Part shown: piece by piece, positions 22,894 to 30,941 of the stretch
How positions within the stretch are numbered: position 1 is the first letter of the stretch
Layout: the number at the start of each line of letters is the position of its first letter
NCBI RefSeq assembly: GCF_014288055.1
Contig: NZ_JACOPK010000002.1
Coordinates: forward strand, 289,355 to 353,354
Length of the DNA stretch: 64,000 nt
From: Agathobaculum hominis
Lineage (GTDB): Bacteria > Bacillota > Clostridia > Oscillospirales > Butyricicoccaceae
Direction of reading: 5' to 3'
Notes under the pieces: model-generated
What the model saw: only the letters and a program-made list of their open reading frames with translations
What the model was told of the DNA's origin: nothing
Databases searched by the model: none
Program-made: the position numbers and the translations under genes

Positions 22894-24473
22894 GCCTGCT
22901 TGTGACCGGCATCCGGCTGCCGTTTGACGAGCCGGAGACGGCGGCGCTCGACAGGGCCCGCCGTCTGACCGGACTGCTATCTTCGGAGACCGAGGCTGCG
23001 GTGTGCCGCGTCAGCATCGACGCGCGCCGCGGCCAGATCTCCCGCGTATATTCGGTGCGTCTGGACGCACCCTGCGACGAGAAGGCATTTGCGGAAAAGC
23101 TGCAGATGCCGTCTGTGCGTTATAAAGAAAATGCAAGTCCTGCCGTTCCGCACGGCGAAAAGCGCCTTGCGCACCGTCCGGTCGTCGTGGGTCTCGGCCC
23201 TGCCGGACTGTTCGCGGCGTACACGCTCGCCCGGCACGGCTTCCGTCCGATCGTACTCGAGCGCGGCGGCGATATGGACGAGCGCGACAGGGCGGTAGAT
23301 ACGTTCTGGAGCGGCGGCGCGCTCGACCCGGACTGCAATATCCAGTTCGGCGAGGGCGGCGCGGGCGCGTACTCGGACGGCAAGCTGACCACGCGCATCG
23401 GCGATGCGCTGTGCGAGACCGTGCTCGAAACGCTCGCCGCGCATGGCGCTCCGGCGGACATCGTGAAAAAGGCCAAGCCCCATGTCGGCACGGACATCCT
23501 CAAGGATGTCGTGCGCGAGATGCGGCGCGAGATCGTGAAGAACGGCGGCGAGGTGCATTTCCGCACGGCGCTGACCGGTGTTTCACTGAAAAACGGCGCG
23601 CTGACCGCCGTCCGCGCGGACGGCATGGACATCCCCTGCGAGCGGGCAATCATCGCGGTCGGTCATTCGGCGCGCGATACCTTCCTCGCGCTGCATGAAA
23701 ACGGCGTTTACTTCGAGCCGAAGGCGTTTTCGGTCGGCGTGCGCATCGAGCACCTTCAGAGCGAGCTTGATCGGGCGCTTTACGGAAAATTCGCCGGTCA
23801 TCCGCTGCTGCCGCCGGCAGAATACAACCTGTCGCGGCGCGCGGACGGACGCGCGTGCTATTCGTTCTGCATGTGCCCGGGCGGCGTGGTCGTCGCGGCG
23901 CAGAGCGAGCAGAATACGGTCGTGACCAACGGCATGAGCTATCATGCGCGCAGCGGCAAAAACGCCAACGCGGCGCTTGCCGTTTCGGTAGACCCCGAGG
24001 ATTTCGAGAACGGAACGCCCTTCGGCGGCGTGGCGCTCCAGCGTCAGATCGAGCACGCGGCGTATGCGCAGACGGGCTCGTACCGCGCGCCGTGTCAGCG
24101 CGTGGGCGATTTCCTTGCGGACAGGCCGACGAAAAGTCTCGGCGCGGTAGAGCCGACCTATCCGGTCGGCGTGGAGCCCGGACGCGCGGCGGCGAGCCTG
24201 CCGGATTTCGCGCAGACTATGCTGCGCGACAGCCTGCCGTATTTCGGCAGGAAGATCCGCGGCTATGACGCGGCGGACGCACTGCTGACCGGCCCGGAGA
24301 CGCGGACCTCATCCCCGGTACGCATGAAGCGCGGCGAGGACCTGTTCGGCCTCGGCGTCGCCGGACTCATTCCCTGCGGCGAGGGCGCAGGCTACGCAGG
24401 CGGCATCATGTCCGCCGCAGTCGACGGCATCCGCGCAGCGTTCCGCATCATGGAAGAATATAAACCAGAGTAA
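22890..24473 (+). CDS. FAD-dependent oxidoreductase (COG2509-type dehydrogenase)
   Basis: The 527-residue flavoprotein has a ferredoxin-like N-terminal region of about 90 residues, then a dinucleotide-binding motif VVGLGPAGLFAAYTLARHG near residues 98-116. It also has CNIQFGEGGAGAYSDGKLTTR, a CMCPGGVVV segment and a C-terminal FAD-binding PCGEGAGYAGGI. Members of this family are common in Clostridia, and their substrate is not known to me. The ATGA overlap with cdaR suggests co-transcription only; a link to c-di-AMP is unproven. Confidence 0.85.
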   Translation: MSLLVTGIRLPFDEPETAALDRARRLTGLLSSETEAAVCRVSIDARRGQISRVYSVRLDAPCDEKAFAEKLQMPSVRYKENASPAVPHGEKRLAHRPVVVGLGPAGLFAAYTLARHGFRPIVLERGGDMDERDRAVDTFWSGGALDPDCNIQFGEGGAGAYSDGKLTTRIGDALCETVLETLAAHGAPADIVKKAKPHVGTDILKDVVREMRREIVKNGGEVHFRTALTGVSLKNGALTAVRADGMDIPCERAIIAVGHSARDTFLALHENGVYFEPKAFSVGVRIEHLQSELDRALYGKFAGHPLLPPAEYNLSRRADGRACYSFCMCPGGVVVAAQSEQNTVVTNGMSYHARSGKNANAALAVSVDPEDFENGTPFGGVALQRQIEHAAYAQTGSYRAPCQRVGDFLADRPTKSLGAVEPTYPVGVEPGRAAASLPDFAQTMLRDSLPYFGRKIRGYDAADALLTGPETRTSSPVRMKRGEDLFGLGVAGLIPCGEGAGYAGGIMSAAVDGIRAAFRIMEEYKPE

Positions 24474-24508
24474 GCAATTACCAGAGTGAAAATAAGGACT
24501 GAATCAAA

Positions 24509-24919
24509 ATGACCCAACAGGGAACCATCAAAAAGCTGCTCCCCGGCGGCAGGGCAGAGGTCGAGGTAACGCGCCGTTCGGCGTGCGGCCATGACTGCGC
24601 CAAGTGCGGCGGCTGCGGCGGTCTGGAGACCCAGACGCTCTACGTCACCGCGCGCAACCATACCGATGCCGGCATCGGCGACCGCGTGCTCATCGAGGGC
24701 GAGACCGGCCGCGTGCTCGGCCTTGCGGCGCTCGTCTACATGCTGCCGCTCGTGCTGTTCTTCATCGGCTACGCCATCGGCAATGCGGCCGGCGGCGGTG
24801 CGTCCGGTGCGCTCGTCGGCGGCGTGCTGTTCGCGCTCGGCATCATCGGCGCGATCTTTTACAGCAGAAGGATGAAGCAGAACGGCGAAGTCCCGTTCGA
24901 GATCACGCACAAGCTTTAA
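24509..24919 (+). CDS. RseC/SoxR-reducing-system family membrane protein
   Basis: The 136-residue product has an N-terminal Cys cluster SACGHDCAKCGGCGG (residues ~24-38) and two membrane segments (VLGLAALVYMLPLVLFFIGY; ALVGGVLFALGIIGAIFYS), the architecture of RseC/MucC. In other bacteria RseC acts with the Rnf complex; no rnf genes are in the window. The stop codon TAA is shared with the left end of a MITE-like element, so the original C-terminus may have been altered by its insertion. Confidence 0.82.
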   Translation: MTQQGTIKKLLPGGRAEVEVTRRSACGHDCAKCGGCGGLETQTLYVTARNHTDAGIGDRVLIEGETGRVLGLAALVYMLPLVLFFIGYAIGNAAGGGASGALVGGVLFALGIIGAIFYSRRMKQNGEVPFEITHKL

Positions 24920-25083
24920 GGCAACACCGCACAATTAAAGCTGCGGCGCTTTGCGGAAATTTTGTGCCCTGACTTTGTTGCGATTTCACGGTAATACATC
25001 AAGTATTACCGCAAAACCGCGCCTTGTCAGAACGCAAAATTTGCTCGCAAATCGCTCTTGTTCAATTATGCGGTATTGCCCTA
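24917..25083. mobile_element. MITE-like element, copy 1 (167 bp)
   Basis: Terminal inverted repeats: the left end GGCAACACCGCACAATTAA and the reverse complement of the right end GGGCAATACCGCATAATT match at most positions. The whole element is an imperfect palindrome with a central CGGTAATAC/GTATTACCG hairpin. It is flanked by TA on both sides, which suggests a TA-duplicating transposase. Copy 2 at 48810-48976 has the same length and differs at about 11 bases. It carries no coding frame of note. The rest of this gap, 25084-25245, holds an imperfect AACCGGGAG/CTCGGTT hairpin (about 25109-25137) and nothing else I recognise. Confidence 0.8.
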
Positions 25084-25245
25084 AGAGCGCGGAGCAAACA
25101 GAAATTATGCGGGAACCGGGAGAATGATCTCGGTTTTCGTGCTGTGAGAGGGAAAGTGCGCGGCCCTGCGAACGGAAACGAGCCATCCGGCCGCATGAAT
25201 TCTCTGAACTTTTTATGAATTTTCGCCAATTTTCCGTGTTCGCCC

Positions 25246-25274
25246 TTGTCATATGCGCGAAAGTTCGGTAAAAT
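25246..25274 (+). promoter_or_regulatory. Promoter of the DUF5685-dnaJ operon
   Basis: TTGTCA (25246-25251), a 17-bp spacer and TAAAAT (25269-25274). Confidence 0.7.
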
Positions 25275-25382
25275 AAATTGATACCGCGAGAAGGTCAGTA
25301 TTGTTATGAACACTGAGTGGAAAATTATGGCTTTCCTCGCGGAAATTCTGCTGTCGAAAAGACGGCGCGAAAGGGTTATGCG

Positions 25383-26267
25383 ATGTTTGGCTTTATCCGA
25401 CCGGTGAAGTCCGAGCTGAAGGTGAAAGAAGCGGACCGCTTCCAGCAGGTGTACTGCGGTCTGTGCCACGCCATCCGCGCACGGTACGGCCGGTTCTATA
25501 CAATGTTTCTCAGCTATGACATGACCTTTTATGCTCTTGTCGTCGGCAGCGGCGAGACGCCGAAGGCACAGACCGAGCGCCGCCGCTGTGATGCGCACCC
25601 GGTGACGAAACGGGTCTGCGCCTCGCCCGATGACGCGCTCGCGCTCGCGGCGGATGCGAGCGTGCTGCTGAGCTATCATAAATTCCGCGACAATCTTGCG
25701 GACGAAAAGGGCGCAAAGCGCCTGCTCGCCGCCGTGCTGTGCCGCCTTGGACGGCGCGGCTACGAAAAAGCGAGGGCGCGCCTGCCCGAGGCCGACCGCG
25801 ACATCCGCGCGGCGCTCGACGAGCTGCACGCACTCGAAAACGAAAACTGCGCTTCGATGGACCGCGCAGCGGACGCCTCCGCCCGAATGACGGCGGCGGT
25901 CGTGCCGCACACGGGCGACGCACGGGAGCGCGTTCTCCGGCAGATGTTCTACCATGCCGGACGATGGCTTTACCTGCTCGACGCGGCGCAGGACGTCCCG
26001 GAGGACATGAAAACAGGCGCGTATAATCCGCTCGTTCAGCGCTACGCGCTGAAAACGCCTGACATCACAGACATAAAACAACCGCTGGAGCGCACACTGG
26101 AGCGGTCGCTCGCCGACGTATGCACGGCCTTCGACCTTCTGGATGCGCAGCGCGATGCGGAGATCATCCGCAATATCATTTTTCTTGGTATGCCGACCGT
26201 GACGAGACAGGTGCTCGACGGCACATACCAACCGAACGGAGGCAGGGGAAAGCATGGATCCCTATAA
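25383..26267 (+). CDS. DUF5685 family protein
   Basis: The 294-residue product starts with the family-typical MFGFIRPVKSELKVKEADRF and has QQVYCGLCHAIRARYG soon after, a CxxC pair near residue 24. The rest is largely helical, with further scattered cysteines and histidines. The family occurs in Clostridia next to a DnaJ-domain gene, as here, with a 14-base overlap. The function is not known. ATG 25383 is chosen over the upstream in-frame ATG at 25317 because of the family N-terminus. Confidence 0.75.
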   Translation: MFGFIRPVKSELKVKEADRFQQVYCGLCHAIRARYGRFYTMFLSYDMTFYALVVGSGETPKAQTERRRCDAHPVTKRVCASPDDALALAADASVLLSYHKFRDNLADEKGAKRLLAAVLCRLGRRGYEKARARLPEADRDIRAALDELHALENENCASMDRAADASARMTAAVVPHTGDARERVLRQMFYHAGRWLYLLDAAQDVPEDMKTGAYNPLVQRYALKTPDITDIKQPLERTLERSLADVCTAFDLLDAQRDAEIIRNIIFLGMPTVTRQVLDGTYQPNGGRGKHGSL

Positions 26268-26883
26268 GGTACTCGGTGTAACGCCGCAGACGAGTGATGA
26301 CGATGTAAAACGCGCCTATCGTGAGCTTGCGCGCAAGTATCATCCGGACAACTATGTCAATAATCCGCTCGCCGACCTGGCAGAAGCACGCATGAAGGAG
26401 ATCAACGAGGCTTACGATACGATCATGAGCGAGCGCTCGGGCAAAACGGGCGCCGGTGCGGGCAGCACCGGTCAGAGCTATAATGGTCAGACCTACGGCG
26501 GCCAGCGGACCTATGCCGGTCCGAACGCCGCGCTCTATGCGCAGGTGCGCCAGGCCATCAATCAGGGCAACCTCAACATGGCCGAGAGCCTGCTCACCCG
26601 TGCATCCGGCCGCGACGCCGAGTGGTTCTTCCTGACCGGTACGATCTACGCACGCAAGGGCTGGTATGATGAGGCGCAGCGCGCCTACATCAAGGCCTGC
26701 GAGCTCGACCCGGGCAACGCGGAATACCACAACGCGCTGAACAACCTCAACATGACCGGCGGCTACGGCGGCTACCGTCCGATGCAGGAGATGAGCGCCT
26801 GTGACTTCTGCGTTCAGCTCGCCATCTGCAACTGCTGCTGCAATACCTGTCTGAACGGCTGCTGCGCAGGAGGCGGCTGCTGA
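26254..26883 (+). CDS. DnaJ-domain protein with Cys-rich C-terminal tail
   Basis: The 209-residue product has a J-domain at residues 3-66 (PYKVLGVTPQTSDDDVKRAY with the HPD motif), a Gly/Gln/Tyr-rich linker, a short TPR-like region (NQGNLNMAESLLTRA; IYARKGWYDEAQRAYIKACE) and a last 27 residues with ten cysteines. It is not DnaJ itself, which has the G/F and zinc-finger domains in the middle. The J-domain should stimulate an Hsp70. The tail could bind metal or be acylated. It is coupled to DUF5685 upstream. Confidence 0.83.
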   Translation: MDPYKVLGVTPQTSDDDVKRAYRELARKYHPDNYVNNPLADLAEARMKEINEAYDTIMSERSGKTGAGAGSTGQSYNGQTYGGQRTYAGPNAALYAQVRQAINQGNLNMAESLLTRASGRDAEWFFLTGTIYARKGWYDEAQRAYIKACELDPGNAEYHNALNNLNMTGGYGGYRPMQEMSACDFCVQLAICNCCCNTCLNGCCAGGGC

Positions 26884-26884
26884 T

Positions 26885-27391
26885 ATGAACACACGGGAAA
26901 TTGCGCGCGGCGGACTGCTCGCGGGGTTTGCCGTCGTGCTGCTGTATATCGGCGGACTCATTCCGCAGGCAGCGCCTGCGCTGTGCATCTCGGCCGGCGT
27001 CGTGTCCGCGGTGCCGCTCATCCGCAGCTTCGCGCTGCGCACCTCGCTCACCGTCTATGCGGCGGTGAGTGCGCTGTCGCTCATGCTCGTGCCGAGAAAG
27101 AGCATCGCGGCGGCCTATATCGCCGTCTGCGGCCTGTATCCCATTGTAAAATACCTCATCGAGAGCCGCGTCCGCCCCGGCGCACGCATGGCGCTCAAGC
27201 TGGCATATGCGAATCTTGTGCTCGCCGTGCTGGGTGCGCTCGTATCAAAGGGCGTGTTTCCGCAGCTGGAAATGCCCGGATTTTTCGCACTCGCGGCGTT
27301 CTGGTTCGCGGCGAACATCGGATTTGCCGTTTTTGATGCCGTTCTGACGCGGTTCATCCGCTTTGTGCGGCGGTATCTGCCGAAAATTTGA
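26885..27391 (+). CDS. Integral membrane protein, unknown function
   Basis: I do not recognise this family. The 168-residue product has about five hydrophobic segments, separated by short basic loops (for example FALRTSLTVYAAVSALSLML and FFALAAFWFAANIGFAVF), and a basic C-terminus RFVRRYLPKI. An AGGAGG lies in the end of the DnaJ gene about 10 bases before ATG 26885. The size and hydrophobic profile resemble small ECF-type S components, but no substrate motif is visible. Confidence 0.65.
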   Translation: MNTREIARGGLLAGFAVVLLYIGGLIPQAAPALCISAGVVSAVPLIRSFALRTSLTVYAAVSALSLMLVPRKSIAAAYIAVCGLYPIVKYLIESRVRPGARMALKLAYANLVLAVLGALVSKGVFPQLEMPGFFALAAFWFAANIGFAVFDAVLTRFIRFVRRYLPKI

Positions 27392-27450
27392 CGGTTCCGC
27401 ATGGAAATGCGTTTATATTACATGGATTTTCCTGAGGGGGAAGAGATAAA

Positions 27451-28326
27451 ATGAAGAGTATGACCGGCTACGGCCGCGCGCGACAGGTGCTGCATGGACG
27501 CACCGTTACCGTCGAGCTGCGCGCCGTCAACCACCGCTATCTGGACTGCACGGTAAAGGCGCCGCGCCAGTTCGGCTTTCTGGATGACGCCGTGAAGAAG
27601 GCGGCCGCCGCGCGCATCGCACGCGGCAAGACCGAGATCTATGTCAGCGTCGAGACCGACGAGGGCGGCGATCTTTCCGTCACGGTAAACCACGCGCTCG
27701 CAGAGCGCTATCTGGCGGCGCTGCGCGAGCTGTCCGAAAAGTACGGCCTGCGCGACGATGTGACCGTCATGAGCCTCGCAAAGCTCCCCGATGTACTCGG
27801 CTCGGAACGCATCGAGCAGGACGCGGACGAGCTGACGCAGGACGTTCTGACCGTATTTGCCGAGGCCTGCGACGGCTTCGACCAGATGCGTGAGCGCGAG
27901 GGCGAAAAGCTCGCGGAGGACGTCAGAAACCGCGCCTCGGTCATCGAGACGCTGGTCGGCGAGGTCGAGAAGCGCTCGCCCGAGCGCGTTGCGGAGTACC
28001 GCGAAAAGCTGCTCGCACGCATGCGCGAGGTGCTCGAGAGCACGGACATCGACGAGACGCGCATCGTCACCGAGGCCGCGATCTACGCGGACAAGACGGC
28101 GGTGGACGAGGAGACCGTGCGCCTGCGCAGCCATCTGCATCAGCTCGACGGCATGCTGAACGAGGTAAAGCCCGTCGGCCGCAAGCTGGATTTTCTGGTG
28201 CAGGAGATGAACCGCGAGGCGAACACCATCGGCTCGAAGGCGAACGATGTCGAGATGGCGCAGACCGTCGTGAACATCAAGAGCGAAATTGAAAAAATTC
28301 GCGAGCAGATTCAGAATATCGAATAA
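27451..28326 (+). CDS. yicC: YicC-family endoribonuclease
   Basis: The 291-residue product shows the family ends: MKSMTGYGRA at the N-terminus, ELRAVNHRYLD near residue 24, and the C-terminal DUF1732 block KPVGRKLDFLVQEMNREANT with GSKANDVEMAQTVVNIKSEI. YicC-type proteins are RNases acting on small and messenger RNAs in E. coli and B. subtilis. It heads the yicC-remA-gmk-rpoZ-coaBC-priA cluster and starts behind GAGGGGG. Confidence 0.92.
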   Translation: MKSMTGYGRARQVLHGRTVTVELRAVNHRYLDCTVKAPRQFGFLDDAVKKAAAARIARGKTEIYVSVETDEGGDLSVTVNHALAERYLAALRELSEKYGLRDDVTVMSLAKLPDVLGSERIEQDADELTQDVLTVFAEACDGFDQMREREGEKLAEDVRNRASVIETLVGEVEKRSPERVAEYREKLLARMREVLESTDIDETRIVTEAAIYADKTAVDEETVRLRSHLHQLDGMLNEVKPVGRKLDFLVQEMNREANTIGSKANDVEMAQTVVNIKSEIEKIREQIQNIE

Positions 28327-28395
28327 AATATCGTATCAAACCGGCTGTGCCGCCTGAAAAACGCGGCGCGGCATGAGAAAAGGGGGCAGACCGAA

Positions 28396-28659
28396 GTGAA
28401 GCTCATCAATATCGGCTTCGGAAACATGGTGGCGGCGTCGCGTCTCATCGCGATCGTCAGCCCGGATTCCGCGCCGGTCAAGCGTACCGTACAGGAGGCA
28501 CGTGACCGCGGCATGATCATCGACGGCACCTACGGCCGCCGCACGCGCGCGGTGCTCATCATGGACAGCGACCATGTTGTGCTGAGCGCACTTCAGCCCG
28601 AAACCGTCGCCGCGCGCTTCGCCGGCGACACCGAGGAAGGAGCAACAGAGGATGCGTAA
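28396..28659 (+). CDS. remA: RemA-family DNA-binding regulator (DUF370)
   Basis: The 87-residue product is close to B. subtilis RemA: LINIGFGNMVAASRLIAIVS, RTVQEARDRGMIIDGTYGRR and MDSDHVVLSALQPETVA. RemA activates biofilm-matrix and osmoprotection genes there; which targets it has here is unknown. The start is GTG with AAGGGGG upstream. It overlaps gmk by eight bases. Confidence 0.92.
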   Translation: MKLINIGFGNMVAASRLIAIVSPDSAPVKRTVQEARDRGMIIDGTYGRRTRAVLIMDSDHVVLSALQPETVAARFAGDTEEGATEDA

Positions 28660-29209
28660 GGGAACACTGTATGTTTTCACCGGCCCGTCCGGCGCAGGCA
28701 AGGGTACGGTGCTGGGCCGGCTGCTTGCCGAGGACGACCGACTGTTTTTCTCGATCTCCGCGACGACGCGCGCGCCCCGTCCGGGCGAGCAGAACGGCGT
28801 GCACTATTATTTCCTTGAAAAGGCGGATTTCGAGAACCGGATCGCGCAGGGCGCGTTTCTGGAGCACGCACAGTATGTCGGCAACTACTACGGCACGCTC
28901 GAGGCGCCGGTCAACGAAAAGCTCGACGAGGGCTTTGACGTTATTCTGGAGATCGAGGTGCAGGGCGCGATGCAGATCAAGAAAAAGCGCCCGGATGCCG
29001 TGATGGTATTCATCGCGCCGCCGTCCTTCGAGGAGCTGGCAAGCCGCCTGCGCGGCCGCGGCACCGAGAATGAGGCCAAGGTGCAGAAGCGTCTCGAGAC
29101 CGCAAAGGGCGAGCTGGAGCAGAAGGATAAATTCGACTATGTGGTCGTAAACGACACGGTAGACCGCGCGGTAGACGAGATCAAGGGCATTCTCGCCTCC
29201 CGTCGATAA
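28652..29209 (+). CDS. gmk: Guanylate kinase
   Basis: Phosphorylates GMP to GDP. The 185-residue product has the P-loop FTGPSGAGKGTVLGRLL near residues 8-24, the GMP-binding SATTRAPRPGEQNGVHYYF and the lid region with RLRGRGTENEAKVQKRL. Full family length. Confidence 0.96.
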   Translation: MRKGTLYVFTGPSGAGKGTVLGRLLAEDDRLFFSISATTRAPRPGEQNGVHYYFLEKADFENRIAQGAFLEHAQYVGNYYGTLEAPVNEKLDEGFDVILEIEVQGAMQIKKKRPDAVMVFIAPPSFEELASRLRGRGTENEAKVQKRLETAKGELEQKDKFDYVVVNDTVDRAVDEIKGILASRR

Positions 29210-29265
29210 CACAGGCAATCACAGATAAAATTATACACTGGGTAATATAAGGAGATTTGATTACA

Positions 29266-29658
29266 ATGCTGAACCCTTCGATGCAGGAACTGATGAAACG
29301 AGTAGGCAACCGCTATCTGCTGGTCAATCTGGCCGCACAGCGCGCGCGCGACATTGCCGACGAGGCAGAGCAGAGCGGCGTGCCGCTGACCGACAAGGCG
29401 GTAAAGCTCGCGCTCGATGAGATCGCAGCCGGCGAGATCGTTTACCGTCCGGGTCCGCGCGTAGAGCCGGTCAAGACCGCAAACAACCCGATCGCTGCCG
29501 CAATGGTAGACGTTGACGACGACCTCGACGACGAGGAGCGCGCGTCGGACTCCGACGAGGAGAATGAGGACGGCGAAACGACGGTTTCCCGCCGCCGCAT
29601 GGACGAGTTCGATGACGAGGAGCTCGACGACGGCGATATTCCGGAGGAGGACCGCTAA
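29266..29658 (+). CDS. rpoZ: RNA polymerase omega subunit
   Basis: The first ~65 residues carry the omega signatures (RVGNRYLLVNLAAQRARDIA; LTDKAVKLALDEIAAGEI). The remaining ~65 residues form a very acidic Asp/Glu tail, longer than in most omegas (130 residues in total). ATG 29266 is favoured because TAAGGAG leaves 11 bases; an in-frame TTG at 29257 is too close to the SD. It is four bases from coaBC. Confidence 0.92.
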   Translation: MLNPSMQELMKRVGNRYLLVNLAAQRARDIADEAEQSGVPLTDKAVKLALDEIAAGEIVYRPGPRVEPVKTANNPIAAAMVDVDDDLDDEERASDSDEENEDGETTVSRRRMDEFDDEELDDGDIPEEDR

Positions 29659-29661
29659 GCG

Positions 29662-30861
29662 ATGCGCTTTGCAGGAAAGACCGTCGTTCTGTGCGTGACG
29701 GGAGGCATCGCGGCGTACAAGGCCGCCGACCTCACGAGCAAGCTGCATCAGAACGGCGCGGAGGTGCGCGTGCTCATGACCGAGTCCGCCGCACAGTTCA
29801 TTTCGCCCATGACGTTCGAGACGCTCTCGGGCAGCCGCGCGGTCGTCGATACCTTCGACCGCAGCTTTCCGTGGGAGGTCGAGCATATCTCGCTCGCCAA
29901 AGCGGCGGACGTGTTCGTCATCGCGCCCGCGACCGCAAACGTGATCGCCAAGGCGGCGCACGGCATCGCGGACGATATGGTGACGACGACGCTGCTCGCG
30001 ACCAGGGCGCCGGTCGTTGTTGCGCCGGCCATGAACACCGGCATGTATGACAACCCGGTGACGCAGAGCAATCTGGAAACGCTGCGCGGGCGCGGCTTCC
30101 ATATCATCGACCCGGCGGCAGGCCATCTCGCCTGCGGCGACAGCGGACGCGGCAAGCTGCCCGACACGCAGACCCTGCTCTGGGGCATCGAAAAGGCGCT
30201 GACCGGGCAGGATCTTGCCGGAAAGCACGTGCTCGTCACCGCAGGGCCGACGCAGGAGGCGATGGACCCCGTGCGTTTTCTGTCCAACCACTCGACCGGC
30301 AAGATGGGCTACGCCATCGCGGGCCGCGCGGCAATGCGCGGTGCCGAGGTCACGCTCGTGTCCGGCCCGACCGCGCTCGACACGCCGAAGGGCGTTAACC
30401 GCGTGGACATCCGGTCGGCGCGCGATATGTACGATGCGGTCCTGTCCCGCGCCGCGCAGCAGGACTTTATCATCAAGGCCGCCGCTGTCGGTGATTACCG
30501 CCCTGCGGCGACAGCGGACGAAAAGCTCAAAAAGGGCGACGGCGAGCTGAACATCCGCCTTGCGCGGAACCCGGATATTCTGGCGGCGCTCGGCGCGGAC
30601 AAGCGGCCGGGACAGCTTCTGTGCGGCTTCGCGATGGAGACGCAGAACCTGCTCGACAACGCGGAGAGCAAGCTGCGCCGCAAGAACTGCGATATGCTCG
30701 TGGCGAATTCGCTGCGCGACAAGGGTGCCGGCTTCGGCACGGACACCAACATCGCAACGCTCCTGTTCGCGGACGGACACCGGGAACAGCCGTCCATTAT
30801 GAGCAAGGCAGACCTCGCGGACCTCATCCTCGACCGTCTGCTCGGCATGAGCCGGAGATAA
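29662..30861 (+). CDS. coaBC: Bifunctional phosphopantothenoylcysteine decarboxylase/synthase
   Basis: Two steps of CoA synthesis: CTP-dependent joining of cysteine to phosphopantothenate, then decarboxylation. The 399-residue product has the flavin-dependent CoaC half (VTGGIAAYKAADLTSKL; the HISLAKAADVFVIAPATANV region; PAMNTGMYDNP) and the CoaB half (TAGPTQEAMDPVRFLSNHST; KAAAVGDYRPA). Its ribosome-binding site GGAGGAGG lies in the last codons of rpoZ. Confidence 0.96.
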   Translation: MRFAGKTVVLCVTGGIAAYKAADLTSKLHQNGAEVRVLMTESAAQFISPMTFETLSGSRAVVDTFDRSFPWEVEHISLAKAADVFVIAPATANVIAKAAHGIADDMVTTTLLATRAPVVVAPAMNTGMYDNPVTQSNLETLRGRGFHIIDPAAGHLACGDSGRGKLPDTQTLLWGIEKALTGQDLAGKHVLVTAGPTQEAMDPVRFLSNHSTGKMGYAIAGRAAMRGAEVTLVSGPTALDTPKGVNRVDIRSARDMYDAVLSRAAQQDFIIKAAAVGDYRPAATADEKLKKGDGELNIRLARNPDILAALGADKRPGQLLCGFAMETQNLLDNAESKLRRKNCDMLVANSLRDKGAGFGTDTNIATLLFADGHREQPSIMSKADLADLILDRLLGMSRR

Positions 30862-30869
30862 CAGACTGC

Positions 30870-30897
30870 AAGGGCGGAGTGACCGGCTCCGCCTTTT
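30870..30897 (+). terminator. Terminator-like hairpin between coaBC and priA
   Basis: Stem AAGGGCGGAG / CTCCGCCTTTT. No new promoter is apparent before priA, so partial read-through is likely. Confidence 0.6.
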
Positions 30898-30941
30898 GCG
30901 GCATAAACCATTATAAACAGCAGGAAAGGCCGTGACGATCC

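Noticed and set aside
30932..30941. GTG at 30932 as the priA start
   Set aside because: It is in a different frame from priA; the priA frame has a stop codon just upstream of TTG 30942.
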